NCBI GenBank assembly: GCA_030066975.1
Contig: JASJAO010000006.1
Coordinates: 1-64,000 of the forward strand
Length of the DNA stretch: 64,000 bases
Source: Henriciella sp.
GTDB lineage: Bacteria > Pseudomonadota > Alphaproteobacteria > Caulobacterales > Hyphomonadaceae
Direction of reading: 5' to 3'
Position 1 is the first letter of the stretch. Each line of letters begins with the position of its first letter. A program made the position numbers and the translations under genes. This document shows positions 46,114 through 55,250 of this stretch, one piece after another. The notes under the pieces were generated by a model, which worked only from the letters and a program-made list of their open reading frames with translations, searched no databases and was not told the origin of the DNA.

Positions 46114-47381
46114 AGGTGCTTTCCAAAATCTCCGGCGCGCGTGTGGTCGAGCGGTGCGACCGCCTTGGTGTGCAGCCGTTCAGTGACATCAAGACCGGTC
46201 TGTTTCGCGCCTATCTGACCCCGGCGCACGCGGCGACGATCAACACAATGGTCAGCTGGATGAGTGAGGCGGGCATGTCGACCCGGCTCGACGCAGCGGC
46301 CAATCTGATCGGGCGCTATGAGGGCAATCGGCCAAATGCACCGGCGCTGATCATCGGGTCGCATGTCGACAGCGTGTTCAATGCCGGGCGCTATGATGGC
46401 CCGCTTGGGGTGATGCTGGGGATTGAGTGCGTTGAGGCGCTGCATGAACAAGGACGGCGTCTGCCTTTCGCGATTGAAGTGGTGGCCTTTGGCGACGAGG
46501 AAGGCTCGCGCTTTCCGATCTCGATGATCTGTTCGCGCGCCATGGCGGGCACGCTGACCGAACAGGATCTGGCGGTTGAGGACAGTGCCGGGCGTACGCC
46601 GCGCGAAGTGCTGCAAGTGTTCCGCGAGTGGATGTATCGACCCATGTCCAACATTGATCCGATGACAGCCGCCCGCGAACCAAGAGACGTTCTGGCCTAT
46701 CTCGAAACCCATATTGAGCAGGGCCCGGTCCTGGAAGCCGAAGGGCTCTCGGTCGGGGCGGTGACCGGAATAGCGGCACAAAACCGGTTCGACATTGTCG
46801 TCAAAGGCATGGCCGCGCATGCTGGGACCACGACCATGCAATTGCGGCGCGATGCCATGGCAGGCGCGGCCGAGATGATCATGGCGATTGAAACCATTGC
46901 CAATGAAATGGGCGGCGACCTGGTCGCTACGGTGGGCCGGATTGAGCTTTCGCCGGGCTCCACAAATGTCATCGCAAAAGAGGTGTCCTTCTCGCTCGAT
47001 GTGCGGTCCGGCGGCATGAACCACCGTGATACCGCAGCGGCGGCAATAAGCGAGGAAATGCACAAGATCGCCGTTCGCAGAGGCCTTAAACTTGAACTGA
47101 CGAAGTTGCAGGATCTTGCCAGCTCGCCCTGTGACAAGGAGCTGACGGACCTTCTGGAAACCGCCATGGAGCGGGCTGGACACCCGCGTCGCGCGCTGGT
47201 CAGCGGCGCAGGACACGATGCGATGGTGATGTCTGCGCTTTGTCCGACCGCTATGTTATTTGTCCGATGTGCAGGCGGGATCAGCCATAATCCAGCCGAA
47301 CAAGTCTCGATTCCCGACACCCAGGCGGCGTTGGATGTCATGCTTGAATTCATCGACCTGTTGGAGGCCCGAGAAACATGA
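46107..47381 (+). CDS. Allantoate amidohydrolase (M20 Zn-dependent hydrolase)
   Basis: A 424-aa M20/Zn-dependent hydrolase converting allantoate to ureidoglycine, CO2 and ammonia (AllC/HpxK group). Metal-site motifs: GSHVDSVFNAGRYDGPLGVMLGIE (His and Asp), AFGDEEGSRFPISMICSR with the EE pair, LETHIEQGPVLEAEGL with the His, and SGAGHDAMVMS with the C-terminal His; the small domain has AHAGTTTMQLRRDAM. Related carbamoylases share these motifs, but context settles the role. It overlaps both neighbours. Confidence 0.9.
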   Translation: MVEVLSKISGARVVERCDRLGVQPFSDIKTGLFRAYLTPAHAATINTMVSWMSEAGMSTRLDAAANLIGRYEGNRPNAPALIIGSHVDSVFNAGRYDGPLGVMLGIECVEALHEQGRRLPFAIEVVAFGDEEGSRFPISMICSRAMAGTLTEQDLAVEDSAGRTPREVLQVFREWMYRPMSNIDPMTAAREPRDVLAYLETHIEQGPVLEAEGLSVGAVTGIAAQNRFDIVVKGMAAHAGTTTMQLRRDAMAGAAEMIMAIETIANEMGGDLVATVGRIELSPGSTNVIAKEVSFSLDVRSGGMNHRDTAAAAISEEMHKIAVRRGLKLELTKLQDLASSPCDKELTDLLETAMERAGHPRRALVSGAGHDAMVMSALCPTAMLFVRCAGGISHNPAEQVSIPDTQAALDVMLEFIDLLEARET

Positions 47382-48604
47382 CCCGACCGTTCCGGCAGAT
47401 CGATCCGCCTCAGCGCCTGCTCATGGGCCCGGGCCCGGTCAACGCTCATCCGCGTGTCTTGCGCGCCATGTCAGCTGATTTGCTGGGCCAGTACGATCCG
47501 GAATTCACCAACTACATGACCGAAGTCATGGGCCTGTATCGCCCGATTTTCGGGACGGAGAATGAGTGGACATTTCTGATCGATGGTACGTCGCGCGCCG
47601 GTATTGAAGCGGCGCTCATCTCACTGGCCGCGCCGGGTGACACCGTCCTTGTGGTCAATTTTGGCCGGTTCGGTTTGCTGTTGAAAGAGATCTTCGATCG
47701 GATTGGCGCAAAAGTGGAAACTGTTGATGCGCCCTGGGGCGAGATCGTGCCGCTTGAGCAGATTGCCGCTGCGATTGAACGCTATGAACCAAAAGTCGTC
47801 GCCAGCGTGCATGGTGACACGTCCACCACTATGGCGCAGCCGCTGGACGGTTTGGGTGAGCTGTGTCGGCAGGCGGGGGCGTATTCCTATGCCGATGTAA
47901 CGGCAACGATTAGCGGCATGGAGATCGCGGCTGATCGCTGGGGGATAGATGTGGTCACAGGCGGCTTGCAGAAATGTCTTGGCGGACCGTCGGGCTCTGC
48001 GCCGATCACCATCTCGGACCGCGCGGCCGAGCATATTTTTTCTCGCCGTCATACCGAGCTCGGCATTCAGCGCGATGACCTCGTGCAGGGCGGGGGGCAG
48101 CGGATCGGGTCGAACTATTTCGATCTCGCCATGATCATGGACTATTGGTCCGAAAAACGCCTCAACCATCATACCGAAGCCACGACCATGCTTTATGGCG
48201 CGCGCGAGTGTGCCTGCGTGGCTTTGGAAGAGGGCCTTGAGGCGCGCTATGAACGCCACGCCAAGGCCGGGGCGGCTATGACCGCAGGCCTGCGCGCCAT
48301 GGGGCTGACCATCTTTACCAAAGATCAGAACCGCATGACCAATGTCACCGGCGTCTACATTCCTGATGCCGTCGATGGTGAGCAGGTCCGCACCCGGATG
48401 CGCGAAGATTTCGAGATCGAGATCGGCACCGCTTTCGGCCCGCTCCAGGGCAAGATCTGGCGCATCGGGGCCATGGGTTACAATGCGATGAAGCATAAAG
48501 TCCTGCTGACACTTGGCGCGCTCGAAGCGGTGCTGCGCAGCGAGGGCATGACCGTACCCGCAGGCGATGCGGTCGAGGCCGCGCTGGAGGTCTATCGCGG
48601 ATGA
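47378..48604 (+). CDS. pucG: Ureidoglycine-glyoxylate aminotransferase (PucG-like)
   Basis: A 408-aa PLP-dependent class V aminotransferase. It moves the amino group of (S)-ureidoglycine to glyoxylate or a similar acceptor, giving oxalurate and glycine. It has LLMGPGPVNAHPRVLRAM, GTSRAGIEAALISLA, VHGDTSTTMAQPL, SYADVTATISGMEI, and the PLP lysine in VVTGGLQKCLGGPSG. Alanine-glyoxylate transaminases are close relatives; the coupled position after allantoate amidohydrolase and hpxZ (oxalurate) supports the ureidoglycine enzyme. The start is ATGA with the previous stop. Confidence 0.9.
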   Translation: MTRPFRQIDPPQRLLMGPGPVNAHPRVLRAMSADLLGQYDPEFTNYMTEVMGLYRPIFGTENEWTFLIDGTSRAGIEAALISLAAPGDTVLVVNFGRFGLLLKEIFDRIGAKVETVDAPWGEIVPLEQIAAAIERYEPKVVASVHGDTSTTMAQPLDGLGELCRQAGAYSYADVTATISGMEIAADRWGIDVVTGGLQKCLGGPSGSAPITISDRAAEHIFSRRHTELGIQRDDLVQGGGQRIGSNYFDLAMIMDYWSEKRLNHHTEATTMLYGARECACVALEEGLEARYERHAKAGAAMTAGLRAMGLTIFTKDQNRMTNVTGVYIPDAVDGEQVRTRMREDFEIEIGTAFGPLQGKIWRIGAMGYNAMKHKVLLTLGALEAVLRSEGMTVPAGDAVEAALEVYRG

Positions 48605-49485
48605 GCCGGGATCTGGTTGGATATGGCGCAACGCCGCCTGCTGCGAACTGGCCCGGCGGCGCGCGCACAGCCGTGCAGTTCGTGGTCAATTATGAAGAAG
48701 GCGCAGAGAATTCTGTCCTCAACGGCGATGCGGGTTCAGAGGCCTTTCTGTCAGAAATGGTCGGGGCGGCCAGTCATACGGGCGCGCGGGCCATGGCGAT
48801 GGAAAGCCTGTATGAATACGGTTCGCGTGCGGGCTTTTGGCGGCTCTACCGTCTGTTCACATCGCGCAACATTCCCGTCACCGTGTTTGGTGTCGCTAAG
48901 GCGATGGAAATGAACCCGAAAGCGGTTGAGGCCATGCTCAAAGCCGACTGGGAGATTGCCAGCCACGGCCTGCGTTGGATCGACTACCAGACCGTCCCGG
49001 AAGCGGTTGAGAAAGCCCATATAGAAGAAGCCATTTCATTGCACCGCGCCCTGACCGGTCGCCGCCCGCTTGGCTGGTATCAGGGCCGCACCAGCCCCAA
49101 CACCGCGCGGCTGATCGCAGAGGAGGGCGGCTTTCTCTATGACGCTGACAGCTATGCCGACGATGTGCCCTATTATGATCGACAGCATGGGCGCGCGCAG
49201 CTGATCGTGCCGTACACGCTCGACGTCAATGACATGAAATTCGTGGCCTATAATGGCTTTGCCGAAGGTGAGGCTTTCTTTCGGTATCTGCGCGATACGT
49301 TTGACATGTTGCACAGTGAAGGCGGGCGGATGATGTCTGTCGGTCTGCACGGACGCATCGCTGGGCGTCCGGCACGCGCGAACGCCCTGTCACGATTTCT
49401 CGATCACATCCTTGCCTCAGAGGACGTTTGGATCACCCGCCGTATCGATATTGCGAACCACTGGCTAAAGGAGCACCCTGCATGA
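48601..49485 (+). CDS. puuE: Allantoinase PuuE (polysaccharide-deacetylase-type)
   Basis: A 294-aa metal-independent allantoinase opening allantoin to allantoate. It matches the PuuE family: RDLVGYGATPPAANWPGGARTAVQFVVNYEEGAENSVLNGD in overview, ESLYEYGSRAGFWRLYRLF, ASHGLRWIDYQ, GWYQGRTSPNTARLIAEEGGFLYDADSYADDVPY and SVGLHGRIAGRPARANAL. It is distinct from the AllB amidohydrolase. Coupled to its neighbours by ATGA overlaps. Confidence 0.95.
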   Translation: MSRDLVGYGATPPAANWPGGARTAVQFVVNYEEGAENSVLNGDAGSEAFLSEMVGAASHTGARAMAMESLYEYGSRAGFWRLYRLFTSRNIPVTVFGVAKAMEMNPKAVEAMLKADWEIASHGLRWIDYQTVPEAVEKAHIEEAISLHRALTGRRPLGWYQGRTSPNTARLIAEEGGFLYDADSYADDVPYYDRQHGRAQLIVPYTLDVNDMKFVAYNGFAEGEAFFRYLRDTFDMLHSEGGRMMSVGLHGRIAGRPARANALSRFLDHILASEDVWITRRIDIANHWLKEHPA

Positions 49486-49862
49486 AGATCAACGACCCCA
49501 CTGTCATTGCCGAAGTCACCGCGGCGTTTGAAAGCTATGAAAAAGCGCTGATGGGCGATGATCTGGACGCGATGGCCAACCTGTTTCGCCATGCGCCCGA
49601 GACGGTGCGGTATGGCGTGGGTGAGTGTCTGTACGGCTATGAAGAGATCGCGGCCTTCCGAAAGGGGCGCGGCGGGTCACCTCAGCGCAAACTCGGCAAA
49701 GTCGCGATCAGCGCGTATGGGGACAGCATGGCCACGGCAAATGCGGAGTTCTTCCGTGAAAACACCACCGTCCGGGGCCGCCAAAGCCAGACCTGGGTCA
49801 AGTTCGAGGACGGCTGGAAAGTGGTGTCGGCGCATGTGTCGCTGGAGAAGGATGTCTCGTGA
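49482..49862 (+). CDS. hpxZ: Oxalurate catabolism protein HpxZ
   Basis: A 126-aa SnoaL/NTF2-like (DUF3225) protein: NDPTVIAEVTAAFESYEKALMGDDLDAM, TVRYGVGECLYGYEEIAAFRKGR, FFRENTTVRGRQSQTWVKFEDGWKVVSAHVS. HpxZ in Klebsiella belongs to oxalurate breakdown, though its exact reaction is not established. The frame extends upstream, but ATG 49482 overlaps the puuE stop as ATGA and has AAGGAG nearby. The hpxXY partners of Klebsiella are not in this operon. Confidence 0.9.
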   Translation: MKINDPTVIAEVTAAFESYEKALMGDDLDAMANLFRHAPETVRYGVGECLYGYEEIAAFRKGRGGSPQRKLGKVAISAYGDSMATANAEFFRENTTVRGRQSQTWVKFEDGWKVVSAHVSLEKDVS

Positions 49863-50362
49863 CGCTTGAAGACATCAACGCCATGCCTGCCCCTGCCTTT
49901 GTTGAGACCTTTGGCGGTTTGTATGAGCACAGTCCGTGGATCGCGGCGGCCGCGGCTGCGCTGCGACCGTTTGATGGTCGGGCGGACATGCTGGCGAAGA
50001 TGAATTCGGTTGTGGAAGAGGCATCAGAAGGGCAGAAGCTTGCCCTATTGCGGGCTCACCCTGAATTGGCTGGAAAAGCTGCGATTGATGGCACGCTGAC
50101 CGAGGCCTCGAACGAAGAGCAGGCCTCTGCCGGTCTCGACCGTATGCATGAACACGAATACGCGGCATTGACGCAAATGAACGCGGCCTACAGTGAACGG
50201 TTCGGGTTTCCGTTTATCATCTGCGTGAAACTGACGACCAAAGCGGGTATTCTCGAGGCCCTCGCGCAACGCTTGAAACATACGCCGGAACAGGAATTCG
50301 AAACGGCGCTGGAAGAAGTTGGCAAAATCGTCCAACTTCGATTGGAAGGGATGCTGTCATGA
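49859..50362 (+). CDS. uraD: OHCU decarboxylase
   Basis: A 167-aa enzyme that decarboxylates 2-oxo-4-hydroxy-4-carboxy-5-ureidoimidazoline to S-allantoin. Signatures: TLEDINAMPAPAFVETFGGLYEHSPWIA, LLRAHPELAGKAAIDG with the catalytic His, TEASNEEQASAGLD with the Glu, and YSERFGFPFIICVKLTTKAGILEAL. The start is GTG overlapping the hpxZ stop as GTGA. Confidence 0.95.
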   Translation: MTLEDINAMPAPAFVETFGGLYEHSPWIAAAAAALRPFDGRADMLAKMNSVVEEASEGQKLALLRAHPELAGKAAIDGTLTEASNEEQASAGLDRMHEHEYAALTQMNAAYSERFGFPFIICVKLTTKAGILEALAQRLKHTPEQEFETALEEVGKIVQLRLEGMLS

Positions 50363-51786
50363 TGGATCTTGCGACTTATACAGAGGTCGTTCGCAACGAT
50401 CTCGATACGATCGGCCTCGGGGCGTCGACCTGGGTCCGTCCGCGAAACGGCGTCTACGATGTTGTCATTGTCGGCGGCGGTCAAAGCGGTATGGGCGCGG
50501 CCTTCGGCCTGATGCGAGAGCGCGTGACAAATCTGCTCATCGTCGACGAGAATGACAAAGGCGACGAAGGGCCCTGGGGCACCTATGCGCGGATGATCAC
50601 GCTGCGCACACCCAAACACCTGACCTCCATCGATCTCGGTGTGCCGTCGCTCACGTTTCGGGCCTATTGGGTGGCCCAGCATGGGCAGGACAGCTGGGAT
50701 GCGATTGATAAAATCCCCCGCGAAGACTGGCTCGACTATCTGAAATGGTATCGCGACGTGCTCGATCTGCCGATTGAGAACAATACGAAACTCAAACGGG
50801 TCGAGCCGGAGGCAAAGGGCCTGTATCGCCTTCACCTCAAGGGCCGTGATGGCGACCGCGAAGTACTCGCCCGCAAGGTTGTCCTCGCCACCGGCATCCA
50901 GGGCGGCGGGGAGTGGCACACGCCTGATTTCATCAAACAGTCGCTGCCCAAATCACGCTACGCGCATACGTCGGAAGCGATCGACTATGCCGGGATGAAA
51001 GGTAAAAAGATCGCCATTCTCGGCAACGGGGCGTCCTCGTTCGACAATGCCCAGCATGCCTTGAAACTGGGTGTGGGCAGTGTCGACGTGTTCGTGCGGC
51101 GTAAAGTGATCCCAAGTGTCAATCCGATCCGGTTCATGGAACAAACGGGTCTCGTGCCGCGCTTTGCTGCGATGGATGACGCGTCGAAGTACGAGATCAT
51201 CACCTCTTTCATCAAACGCTCACAGCCCCCGACCAATGATACATTCACGCGATCTGCGGCCTGGCCGAACTTCTCGCTCCATCTCGGTGCGCCGTGGGAC
51301 AGTGTGCGGGAGACCGAAGACGGCGTCGAAGTCGTGACACCGCAAGGGACATTCACGTTTGACTTTCTTGTTCTCTCGACCGGCCTGGTCACCGACCATG
51401 CCCTTCGCCCGGAGCTTGCTTCGGTATCCGACAAGATCGCCCTCTGGAAAGACCGGTATCAGGCTCCGGACGAGGCCCGCCTGCCACTGCTGGATGCCCA
51501 TCCCTATCTTGGCGCCGGGTTCGAGTTTCTGCCGAAAACGGCCGAAGACGCCGATGCCCTCTATGGGCTCTACGCGTTCAACTACTCCGCGTTGGTCAAT
51601 TTTGGATTGTCGGCCGCGGCCCTGACCGGGCTCGGCTATGCCATTCCGAAACTGGCCAACAGTATCGCGAACCAATTGTTCCTCGATGATCAGGCCGAAT
51701 GGATGCAGGACTATCTCGCCTATAGCGAGCCTGAATTTGTCAGCGATTGGACGCCTGAAAGGGCAGAGAAAGTCCCGGCTGAATGA
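50359..51786 (+). CDS. FAD-dependent class-B-type monooxygenase, candidate urate hydroxylase
   Basis: A 475-aa flavoprotein with two Rossmann motifs: VVIVGGGQSGMGAAFGL (about residues 35-51) for FAD and IAILGNGASSFDNAQHAL (about residues 218-235) for NAD(P)H. The second is preceded by YAHTSEAIDYAG, resembling the flavin-monooxygenase linker. It is not like HpxO, which is a single-Rossmann hydroxylase, and no UaZ or PuuD urate oxidase is present in the window. Its stop overlaps hiuH, which acts on 5-hydroxyisourate, so the gene lies exactly where a urate-oxidising enzyme is needed. This role is inference from gene order and chemistry. The start follows uraD with an ATGA overlap. Confidence 0.75.
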   Translation: MMDLATYTEVVRNDLDTIGLGASTWVRPRNGVYDVVIVGGGQSGMGAAFGLMRERVTNLLIVDENDKGDEGPWGTYARMITLRTPKHLTSIDLGVPSLTFRAYWVAQHGQDSWDAIDKIPREDWLDYLKWYRDVLDLPIENNTKLKRVEPEAKGLYRLHLKGRDGDREVLARKVVLATGIQGGGEWHTPDFIKQSLPKSRYAHTSEAIDYAGMKGKKIAILGNGASSFDNAQHALKLGVGSVDVFVRRKVIPSVNPIRFMEQTGLVPRFAAMDDASKYEIITSFIKRSQPPTNDTFTRSAAWPNFSLHLGAPWDSVRETEDGVEVVTPQGTFTFDFLVLSTGLVTDHALRPELASVSDKIALWKDRYQAPDEARLPLLDAHPYLGAGFEFLPKTAEDADALYGLYAFNYSALVNFGLSAAALTGLGYAIPKLANSIANQLFLDDQAEWMQDYLAYSEPEFVSDWTPERAEKVPAE

Positions 51787-52106
51787 GTATCTCAACCCAC
51801 GTTCTTGATTTGAAAACCGGCCTACCCGCGCAGGGTATTTCGCTGGCGGTCTATTTCGAAGACCAGTCGCTCGGAGCCTACACGACCGATGCGGATGGGC
51901 GATGCGCCGATCTGCTTGCAGGTCACGCCATCGAAGCAGGCGATTACAAGTTCGTGTTTGATGTTCAGGCCTATTTCGCCGCCACTGGCACCGAGACCTT
52001 TTACAAGTCCATCCCGATCGAGTTCACCATTACCGATCCAACCCGGCATCACCATGTGCCGCTGCTGCTCTCACCGTTCGGATACTCCACCTATCGTGGC
52101 AGCTAA
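51783..52106 (+). CDS. hiuH: 5-Hydroxyisourate hydrolase (transthyretin-related)
   Basis: A 107-aa enzyme opening 5-hydroxyisourate to OHCU. It has the family ends: STHVLDLKTGLPAQGISL at the N-terminus and HHHVPLLLSPFGYSTYRGS at the C-terminus, which carries the YRGS signature. An active-site Arg may lie in the central part. It is the last gene of the ureide operon and shares ATGA with the FAD monooxygenase gene. The presence of hiuH and uraD shows that urate is oxidised to HIU by some enzyme. Confidence 0.95.
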   Translation: MSISTHVLDLKTGLPAQGISLAVYFEDQSLGAYTTDADGRCADLLAGHAIEAGDYKFVFDVQAYFAATGTETFYKSIPIEFTITDPTRHHHVPLLLSPFGYSTYRGS

Positions 52107-52490
52107 GCGACCCCGCCCCCCGCACAATTGACTCGTGTCGGCGCCTGTCGCATGAGGAGCCCAGATGGTGCCTTCGTAACAGAAGGCTAAGAGGGAACCC
52201 GGTGCCAATCCGGGACTGTACCCGCAACTGTGAGCCAGGAGCTGACGGCCACCGATGTCACTGAGGCAACTGCCTTGGGAAGACGGCCAGACGCCTTGAT
52301 CGGCAAGTCAGGAAACCTGCCATCGCGTCGTTCGCCTGCCGGCCGGGAATAGCCAATGGCATGCGGGATCGCCGCCGAACAGGGTGGCTCCTTTGAAACG
52401 ACTCCAACCGGTTGCTCAACACGAGCAGCCTTGAGCGCGTTCTCTCGCGACGGCGACAGCCAAAGCAGAGAACAACAAAGGAGAACTGCG
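52107..52490. other. leader region of the B12 uptake operon
   Basis: Holds the cobalamin riboswitch (52166-52328) and about 160 bases of further leader ending in AAGGAG before the BtuB-like start at 52491. Confidence 0.6.
52166..52328 (+). ncRNA. Cobalamin riboswitch
   Basis: The conserved elements appear in order: GGTGCC (52168-52173), TAAGAGGGAACCCGGTG, ATCCGGGACTGTACCCGCA with CAACTGTGAG, a distal stem, GGGAAGACGG, and the closing AAGTCAGGAAACCTGCC. This is the B12-box aptamer that represses downstream genes when adenosylcobalamin is bound. It precedes a complete B12-type uptake operon. Confidence 0.93.
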
Positions 52491-54404
52491 ATGAAAAGAT
52501 CGCTGATATTAAGTTGTGCGGCTCTGGCTCTGGCGGGTGGTGCACTTGGACAAACAGATGACGGCGCTGACGAAGCCGACGAGGCACCCGAGTACGTTTA
52601 CTTTGTCCAGGACCGGCTGTCAGTCGTTGAAGTGGCGGGCCTGCGCCCGGTCAACGAGACCGACCTCACCACCAGCGTCACTGTGATCGACGCCTCTGAC
52701 CTTGCCGTGCGAGACAATCCTTATCTCGCCGACCAGTTGCGCGCCGTGCCGGGTCTTGGGGTTTCGCGCTCTGGCGCTGCGGGCGGGCTGACGCAGGTCC
52801 GGATTCGCGGGGCAGAGGCTAACCACACGCTTGTTTTGATCGACGGGATCGAAGTGTCTGACCCAACCACAGGCGAAACAGATTTCGGTCTGTTTTCAGG
52901 GCTGTATCCGGGCAGAGTGGAAGTGGCGCGTGGCGAGCAATCGGCCCTTTACGGGTCCGACGCGATTGGCGGCGTGATTAATGTCGTCACCGCACCGAGC
53001 GAAGGCTTTCGTGGTCTCGTGGAAGGCGGCAGCTTTTCGACGTTGCGCCTCGACGCCGGTTATGGCTGGGATTTTGGTATCGGCGATCTGTCCCTTACTG
53101 TTTCTGATGTGAGCTCTGATGGCGTCGATACGTCCGGGCTCGACGGCGAGAAAGACGGTTATCAAAACACATCCGGGACCGTTTCCGGCGGCTTTGGGTT
53201 TGGGCAAGACTGGGAAGCGCGGGGGCTGCTGCGCTATGGCTATGGCGAGGTCGATACTGATCCTGATCTCGACTTTGACGGCCGCCTCGACGATGCCGAC
53301 CGCGTCACCGAAAGCGAACAATGGACGCTCGGGGGTTCTGTCTTTGGCGAAGCTTTCGGTCTCGATCACCTTTTTCGGGCCAGCTATAATCAAGTCGAGC
53401 GTGAGAACTTTGGCGATGGCGCCTCGCTCAACGTCTCGGACGCGGATCGGACCAAGCTCGCTTACAGTCCCTCTGTTGAGGTTGAGACGCGCGAGGCCTT
53501 CTTCACTGTGTCCGGCCTGATCGATTGGGAGCAGGAGGACTATTCAGCCCGCGATACAGAGTTTGGCGGCTTCACCAATCAGGATCAGACGTTTGAAACG
53601 CTCGGCCTGGCTGGCGAAGTTCGCGCGCAGATCGGCGATCTCGTGCTCAACGCGTCGGCGCGTCATGACGACAATGACGGGGCGTTCGATGATGCGAGCA
53701 CCTGGCGTCTCGGCGGGGCCTACAGTTTCGCCCAAGGCACCAAACTCCGCGCGAGCACTGGAACCGGGGTCAAGAACCCGACCTTCACCGAATTGTTTGG
53801 CTTCTTCCCCGGAAGCTTTGTCGGCAATCCGGACTTGAAGCCGGAGGAATCAACCAGTTGGGAAATCGGTTTGGATCAGGACCTTGGCCCGCTGGAACTG
53901 TCGGTGACCTATTTCGAGGCAGACCTCACCGACGAAATCTTCACCCAGTTCAACGCCGATTTCACCTCCACACCCGCCAACCGGGCTGGCGATAGCGAGC
54001 GCTCCGGCATTGAGGCCGCGGTGGAATGGCAGGCGAGTGACAGCCTCAGCCTCCGCGGTGCTGCCTCAAACATCTCATCAGAAAATGATAGTGGCGCAGA
54101 CGAAATCCGTGTCCCCGAATGGACTGGCAGTCTTGCCCTGAGCTGGCGATCTTTGACGAAAAGAGGCCTGCGCGCCGGCCTTGCGCTCGATTATGTCGGC
54201 GAGCAGTTGGACACTGACTTTGCCACGTTCAGCACAGTCGAACTCGATCCCTACACGCTGGTCTCCGCCACACTGGACTATCCGGTGACAGAGCGGATCT
54301 CGCTCACGTTTCGCGGCGAGAACCTGCTGGATGAAACGGTGACGGACGTGGTCGGTTTTAACGGCCCCGGTGCCGGGCTCTTTATCGGTCTAAGGGTGAG
54401 GTAG
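52491..54404 (+). CDS. BtuB-like TonB-dependent vitamin B12 receptor
   Basis: A 637-aa outer-membrane receptor. The ATG at 52491, preceded by AAAGGAGAA, starts a signal peptide (KRSLILSCAALALAGGALG). The frame open from 52356 lies within the riboswitch leader. The plug shows LTTSVTVIDASDLAVRDNPYLADQLRAVPGLGVSRSGAAGG in overview, RIRGAEANHTLVLIDGIEVSDP and GRVEVARGEQSALYGSDAIGGVINVVT, typical of BtuB, and the barrel ends ...FIGLRVR. B12 specificity rests on the riboswitch and the downstream BtuFCD-like genes. Confidence 0.92.
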   Translation: MKRSLILSCAALALAGGALGQTDDGADEADEAPEYVYFVQDRLSVVEVAGLRPVNETDLTTSVTVIDASDLAVRDNPYLADQLRAVPGLGVSRSGAAGGLTQVRIRGAEANHTLVLIDGIEVSDPTTGETDFGLFSGLYPGRVEVARGEQSALYGSDAIGGVINVVTAPSEGFRGLVEGGSFSTLRLDAGYGWDFGIGDLSLTVSDVSSDGVDTSGLDGEKDGYQNTSGTVSGGFGFGQDWEARGLLRYGYGEVDTDPDLDFDGRLDDADRVTESEQWTLGGSVFGEAFGLDHLFRASYNQVERENFGDGASLNVSDADRTKLAYSPSVEVETREAFFTVSGLIDWEQEDYSARDTEFGGFTNQDQTFETLGLAGEVRAQIGDLVLNASARHDDNDGAFDDASTWRLGGAYSFAQGTKLRASTGTGVKNPTFTELFGFFPGSFVGNPDLKPEESTSWEIGLDQDLGPLELSVTYFEADLTDEIFTQFNADFTSTPANRAGDSERSGIEAAVEWQASDSLSLRGAASNISSENDSGADEIRVPEWTGSLALSWRSLTKRGLRAGLALDYVGEQLDTDFATFSTVELDPYTLVSATLDYPVTERISLTFRGENLLDETVTDVVGFNGPGAGLFIGLRVR

Positions 54405-55250
54405 ATGATCCGGCTGGCATTTCTCATCGGGTGGTTTTGTCTCGTCGCCGGGTGCGGTGCTCCTGGGCCCGCGCCCGTGTCGCAGACCGATCGGCCGATG
54501 CGAATCGTCAGCCTGGATTATTGCGCGGATCAGTTTGTGCTCAAACTGGCCGATGCCGATCAGATCCTCGCCGTGTCACCTGACGCGGTCTCGGACTTTT
54601 CCTATATGCGCGAGGCGGCGGCGGGTGTGCCAACTGTGCGCCCGGTCGCCGAAGATGTTCTTGTCCTGCGCCCGGATCTGATCGTGCGCTCCTATGGCGG
54701 CGGGCCAAACGCGGCTGGCTTCTTTGAGCAAGCCGGTATCCCGGTTCTGCAAGTCGGTTGGGCGACCGCGATTGATGGCGAGTCGGCGGGGGCCATCCCT
54801 TCACTCATCGCGGATGCGGCGTCCGGTCTGGGTCAAGCCGAACGCGGCGCGGCGCTGGTGGCGGACTATCGCACGCGTCTTGCCGCTATCCAGAAGCGGG
54901 AGGCCGGCGAAACAGCGCTCTACATGACTGCCGCTGGCGCAACCACCGGGGCAGGTTCGCTTGTGCATGACATGCTCATGGCTTCGGGTTTGGAGAACTA
55001 CCAGACCGAGCCGGGCTGGCGGTCACTCCCCTTGGAACGGCTTGCCTATGAGCAACCCGACATGGTGGCCGCCGCCTTTTTCGGCAATCGGTCGACCAGT
55101 CAGAACACCTGGACGTCCGCCCGGCATCCGCTCGCCGAGGCCCAATTGACAGAGGACAAGCTGGTCCCGTTGGATGGGTCCTGGACCACGTGCGGGGGCT
55201 GGTTTGTGATGGATGCGATTGAGGCCTTGGTGGCGGGGCCGACGCCATGA
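54405..55250 (+). CDS. BtuF-like ABC transporter substrate-binding lipoprotein
   Basis: A 281-aa periplasmic binding protein. A short signal peptide ends in lipobox LVAGC. Family features: MRIVSLDYCADQFVLKLADADQILAVSPDAV in overview, ADVLVLRPDLIV-type segment, and GGGPNAAGFFEQAGIPVLQVGWA. It delivers cobalamin to the permease. It begins directly after the receptor stop, with GGTGAGG in the receptor's last codons, and its stop overlaps the permease start. Confidence 0.88.
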   Translation: MIRLAFLIGWFCLVAGCGAPGPAPVSQTDRPMRIVSLDYCADQFVLKLADADQILAVSPDAVSDFSYMREAAAGVPTVRPVAEDVLVLRPDLIVRSYGGGPNAAGFFEQAGIPVLQVGWATAIDGESAGAIPSLIADAASGLGQAERGAALVADYRTRLAAIQKREAGETALYMTAAGATTGAGSLVHDMLMASGLENYQTEPGWRSLPLERLAYEQPDMVAAAFFGNRSTSQNTWTSARHPLAEAQLTEDKLVPLDGSWTTCGGWFVMDAIEALVAGPTP

